Of a stretch of 8,919 nucleotides of DNA, positions 6,814 to 8,919 are shown one piece after another. Below the pieces are notes generated by a model that saw only the letters and a list, made by a program, of their open reading frames with translations, was not told the DNA's origin and did no database searches. Where the stretch lies: assembly GCA_003455275.1 (NCBI GenBank), contig DMRR01000094.1, positions 1 to 8,919 on the forward strand. Reading direction: 5' to 3'. The position numbers were made by a program, and so were the translations under genes. The stretch comes from Bacteroidota bacterium (GTDB lineage Bacteria; Bacteroidota; Bacteroidia; Chitinophagales; UBA10324). The first letter of the stretch is position 1. Each line of letters opens with the position of its first letter.

Positions 6814-7281
6814 ATGAAAGCAAAATCATTTTTAATTTTTCTCGTGTGCGTTGTTGCAGCAAGCACATTTTATTTTTCTTGTCTGAAGCCACCACAGTTT
6901 TCTGAGACTCCTGAAATAAATTTTGTGTCAATCAACAGCACGAATGTTATGGAGCAAGCAGATTCAATAAAAATGGTAATTGGTTTTAAAGATGGCGACG
7001 GTGATCTTGGCGTGCACCAGGATGATACTTCCACTAATTGTTTCATTACCGATATCAGACCAGGCAAACCAGATTACACCTATGGCTACAGGATTCCATT
7101 CATTACTCCCAACGGAACTGTAAAAGATATTTCAGGACAAATAAGCATCAGCCTGCCGGGCATCACATGTATACCAGGCCGCACCATTGACAGTGTTACA
7201 TATAAAATTAAAATCAGAGACCGCGTCGGTCACCTGAGTAACGAGGTGGAAACACCATTGATACTGGTGACTTGCCAATGA
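6814..7281 (+). CDS. Small lipoprotein with a DGDGDLG motif, function unknown
   Basis: A 155-residue protein beginning MKAKSFLIFLVCVVAAS, a lipoprotein-type signal peptide with a likely lipidated cysteine at 23 (context YFSC, a loose lipobox of the sort tolerated in Bacteroidota). The mature part has a GFKDGDGDLG segment (57-66) whose alternating aspartates (D60, D62, D64) resemble a calcium-binding loop. Near the C-terminus is a beta-rich segment reading KIKIRDRVGHLSNEVETPLI, like an immunoglobulin-type fold strand pair. I recognise the DGDGDLG pattern from unassigned Bacteroidota lipoproteins, but no function is known to me. The ATG at 6814 is preferred over a TTG at 6805 because it gives the shorter, standard signal peptide. 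It lies 25 bases after the permease gene, so it is probably co-transcribed with it. It is followed by the inverted repeat at 7286-7359. Confidence 0.8.
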   Translation: MKAKSFLIFLVCVVAASTFYFSCLKPPQFSETPEINFVSINSTNVMEQADSIKMVIGFKDGDGDLGVHQDDTSTNCFITDIRPGKPDYTYGYRIPFITPNGTVKDISGQISISLPGITCIPGRTIDSVTYKIKIRDRVGHLSNEVETPLILVTCQ

Positions 7282-7285
7282 TTTA

Positions 7286-7359
7286 TAACCACAGAGTTTC
7301 ACAGAGTATTTGCTAAGAGTTACTCTGTGTTGAATTTACTCAGCGAAATTCTGTGGTTA
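7286..7359. repeat. Nested inverted repeat with CACAGAG units, possible bidirectional terminator
   Basis: The outer arms TAACCACAGAGTTTC (7286-7300) and GAAATTCTGTGGTTA (7345-7359) are 15 bases long and complementary except for one G-T position. The inner arms CACAGAGTA (7300-7308) and TACTCTGTG (7321-7329) are perfectly complementary over 9 bases. The left side also holds two CACAGAG units 10 bases apart. It fills the gap between two convergent genes, where it could stop transcription from both sides, though it lacks a long T-run. CACAGAG-rich palindromes of this general kind recur between genes in various environmental genomes, so it may be a dispersed repeat. Confidence 0.75.
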
Positions 7360-7364
7360 GGAAA

Positions 7365-8919
7365 TTAAAAACTTTTTCCAACACCAATCATCCAGCGGAA
7401 GGCGAGATAATTGGTCTCTTCATAAGGAAGTGAACTGATGAAGAGCGGGAAGTCCGCACGAATGGTGAATGGTTTTATTTCATCCAATTTGAAAAACCGT
7501 TTGATGGTGAAGAGCGTGCCCAGTCCTGCATCGGCACGAAGCGGCATGAGATAATTTTTTTCATCTTGTGAAATTGAAATGCATCCAGCATCACCAAAAA
7601 TGTATGGTTCGAATTTGAAAGAGTTTTTAGTGAACTTCGGAGCAAAAGAAAATAATCTGTCGAACTGAATCTCGGCACTCACCGATGCTCCGCTGTTTCC
7701 TTTGTAAGTGGCAACCACTTCACCGTTCAAAATTTCGGGAGCGAGGTACCCGGCATAGCCGCGAAGATTAAGTCCGCCGCCATCTTGAAAATGATTGATG
7801 GTAGAACCGAATGTTGTCCACTCAGCTGGGAAGTAACCAATGCTGCGCGTGAATTTATCATCCAACATTCCTTCGGGATTATTTCCGCTGAGCCAGAGTT
7901 TACTTTCTTCAGGAAGGGTTCCGGTTGAGTATTGAGCAAACACTCTTGTATCAATATCAAAGCGTCCGAGTTTGTTGTGATTGATGAGTTCAGCGTTCAG
8001 CCAAGAATAATTTGTTGCGCTCCATAAAGCAGCAGCACGAAGATTCATTTTCAAAACAGTGTTGCCGCCGATGTAAGCGAAGTTGTGTTTCCAATCGAAG
8101 TTGAGAGAGTTGTTTAATGCGTTAGTAGTCCATTCATCATTATACAATAAATACACCCTTGTGTCTTCCCAAATTCTATCTCCTTCAGCTTCGGAATGTC
8201 TACTTAAAGATTGAAAATAAATATTCAATACATCCTTACTTCCTGCTAAGAACTCCAAACCTATTTTTTCTTTACGCAAACCATCAAGATTTTTTAAATC
8301 CAAATTCCAATTCACATATTTTGGAAAATCCTTGATATTGTCTTTGTAATCGAAAGAGAAAGAAACAGGAAACACATTACTCAATTGTTCTTCATTTCTA
8401 TCATAATGAAAAGTTTGATTCTGCAACAGCGTTGAATTCCACCAAACATTGAAATCAAAAATGTGTCGCCACCTCATGTAATCACCTTCGAAGTGAAAGC
8501 CGGGTTTTATTCCGTCCACCGCATTATACCACAAGTCAGGTCGCCACTTTACGATGTAATGTTTCCAGTCATTGGAGTTTGAAATCTGAGAATCGAATTT
8601 CCATTTCGTGCTGCACTTCCAGCTATTGTCTGGCATATAAATATCAGCAAGGCGATTGCTCGGATCAATCACCACATTTTTTATTTTGGAAGAAGAAGTT
8701 ACAGTCGCAGTGTAGGTAGATTCCAATTTGTCCCAGCCATACCATTTAGGCAACACAGTGGCATTGCTCTTCTTCGGATACCAGGTGTTTGGAATGGTGT
8801 AGTTTGAAGTTTTTCCATCTTTTGTTTCAACAGAAAAATCAATTGGCATTTGCATTCTTCCTTTCCGCTTGAAAGTGATTTCATATTTATCAGAAGTGCC
8901 TGCAACCTTTTTCACTGAA
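7365..8919 (-). CDS. C-terminal part of an M1-type peptidase fused to an Omp85-like outer-membrane barrel (cut by window edge)
   Basis: The reading frame is open to the right edge, so the gene is N-terminally truncated by the window; the GTG at 8915 is an internal valine codon, from which residues are numbered here. Residues 1-98 resemble the C-terminal beta-rich end of Bacteroidota M1 metallopeptidases: YEITFKRKGRMQMPIDFSVE, then KDGK, then VVIDPSNRLADI (81-92). Instead of ending there, the protein continues about 415 residues with alternating aromatic and polar strands typical of an outer-membrane barrel, starting near RPDLWYNAVDG (125-135). The last third matches the Omp85 pattern: an LRGY motif at 384-387 about 130 residues from the end, the strand YIFGDAG (438-444), RADAGLGTLF, IRADFPLF, and a final strand RWMIGVGKSF ending in Phe. 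The inferred role is a peptidase displayed or translocated by its own barrel. The HExxH active site would lie outside the window. The barrel call is good; the M1 call is moderate. Confidence 0.72.
   Translation of the reverse strand, partial: SVKKVAGTSDKYEITFKRKGRMQMPIDFSVETKDGKTSNYTIPNTWYPKKSNATVLPKWYGWDKLESTYTATVTSSSKIKNVVIDPSNRLADIYMPDNSWKCSTKWKFDSQISNSNDWKHYIVKWRPDLWYNAVDGIKPGFHFEGDYMRWRHIFDFNVWWNSTLLQNQTFHYDRNEEQLSNVFPVSFSFDYKDNIKDFPKYVNWNLDLKNLDGLRKEKIGLEFLAGSKDVLNIYFQSLSRHSEAEGDRIWEDTRVYLLYNDEWTTNALNNSLNFDWKHNFAYIGGNTVLKMNLRAAALWSATNYSWLNAELINHNKLGRFDIDTRVFAQYSTGTLPEESKLWLSGNNPEGMLDDKFTRSIGYFPAEWTTFGSTINHFQDGGGLNLRGYAGYLAPEILNGEVVATYKGNSGASVSAEIQFDRLFSFAPKFTKNSFKFEPYIFGDAGCISISQDEKNYLMPLRADAGLGTLFTIKRFFKLDEIKPFTIRADFPLFISSLPYEETNYLAFRWMIGVGKSF

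Noticed and set aside
8913..8915. GTG at 8915 as the true start of the rightmost gene
   Set aside because: The frame stays open to the window edge and the first residues already belong to a conserved domain, so this is an internal valine codon.
1..8919. CRISPR array, insertion sequence, prophage or toxin-antitoxin module
   Set aside because: No regularly spaced repeats, transposase, integrase or paired small genes could be found on either strand.

Overview
This window looks like a piece of a Bacteroidota chromosome, probably from an environmental lineage; I cannot place it below phylum. The evidence is the AT-rich sequence, two upstream regions carrying the Bacteroidota-type -7 element TAnnTTTG (one with TTG 19 bases upstream), gene starts without a clear Shine-Dalgarno sequence, a NamZ/DUF1343 muramidase, a DGDGDLG-type lipoprotein, and a secreted-type M1 peptidase tail joined to an outer-membrane barrel. 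I see no mobile element, CRISPR array, phage gene or obvious frameshift.

Layout. Positions 1-1898 (minus strand) hold glycolytic genes: gap, then a strong terminator-like hairpin, then pgk, which runs off the left edge. Positions 1938-2189 hold a divergent promoter region and a tRNA-Glu(UUC) gene with its own terminator. Positions 2214-3270 (plus) hold a DinB/DUF1572-like protein and a TMEM175-type potassium channel homologue, 22 bases apart. Positions 3272-5511 (minus) hold a tightly coupled pair: an exported NamZ/DUF1343 exo-muramidase-like protein, then fmt (methionyl-tRNA formyltransferase), joined by a TGATG stop/start overlap. Positions 5568-7281 (plus) hold an FtsX/LolC-E-type ABC permease starting at TTG, followed by a small lipoprotein. 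Positions 7286-7359 hold a nested inverted repeat between convergent genes. Positions 7365-8919 (minus) hold the C-terminal part of a large protein cut by the right edge.

How the genes relate. Most are housekeeping: glycolysis, initiator tRNA formylation, tRNA, lipoprotein or lysophospholipid handling, and cell-wall turnover. They do not form one pathway. Envelope functions dominate the right half. The item most worth a second look is the rightmost gene. Its visible part begins with the C-terminal beta-rich end of a Bacteroidota M1 peptidase and continues into about 400 residues with Omp85-like features (an LRGY motif, a GDAG strand, a final GVGKSF strand ending in Phe). This suggests a surface-anchored or self-translocating peptidase fusion. 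The catalytic part lies outside the window, so this remains an inference.
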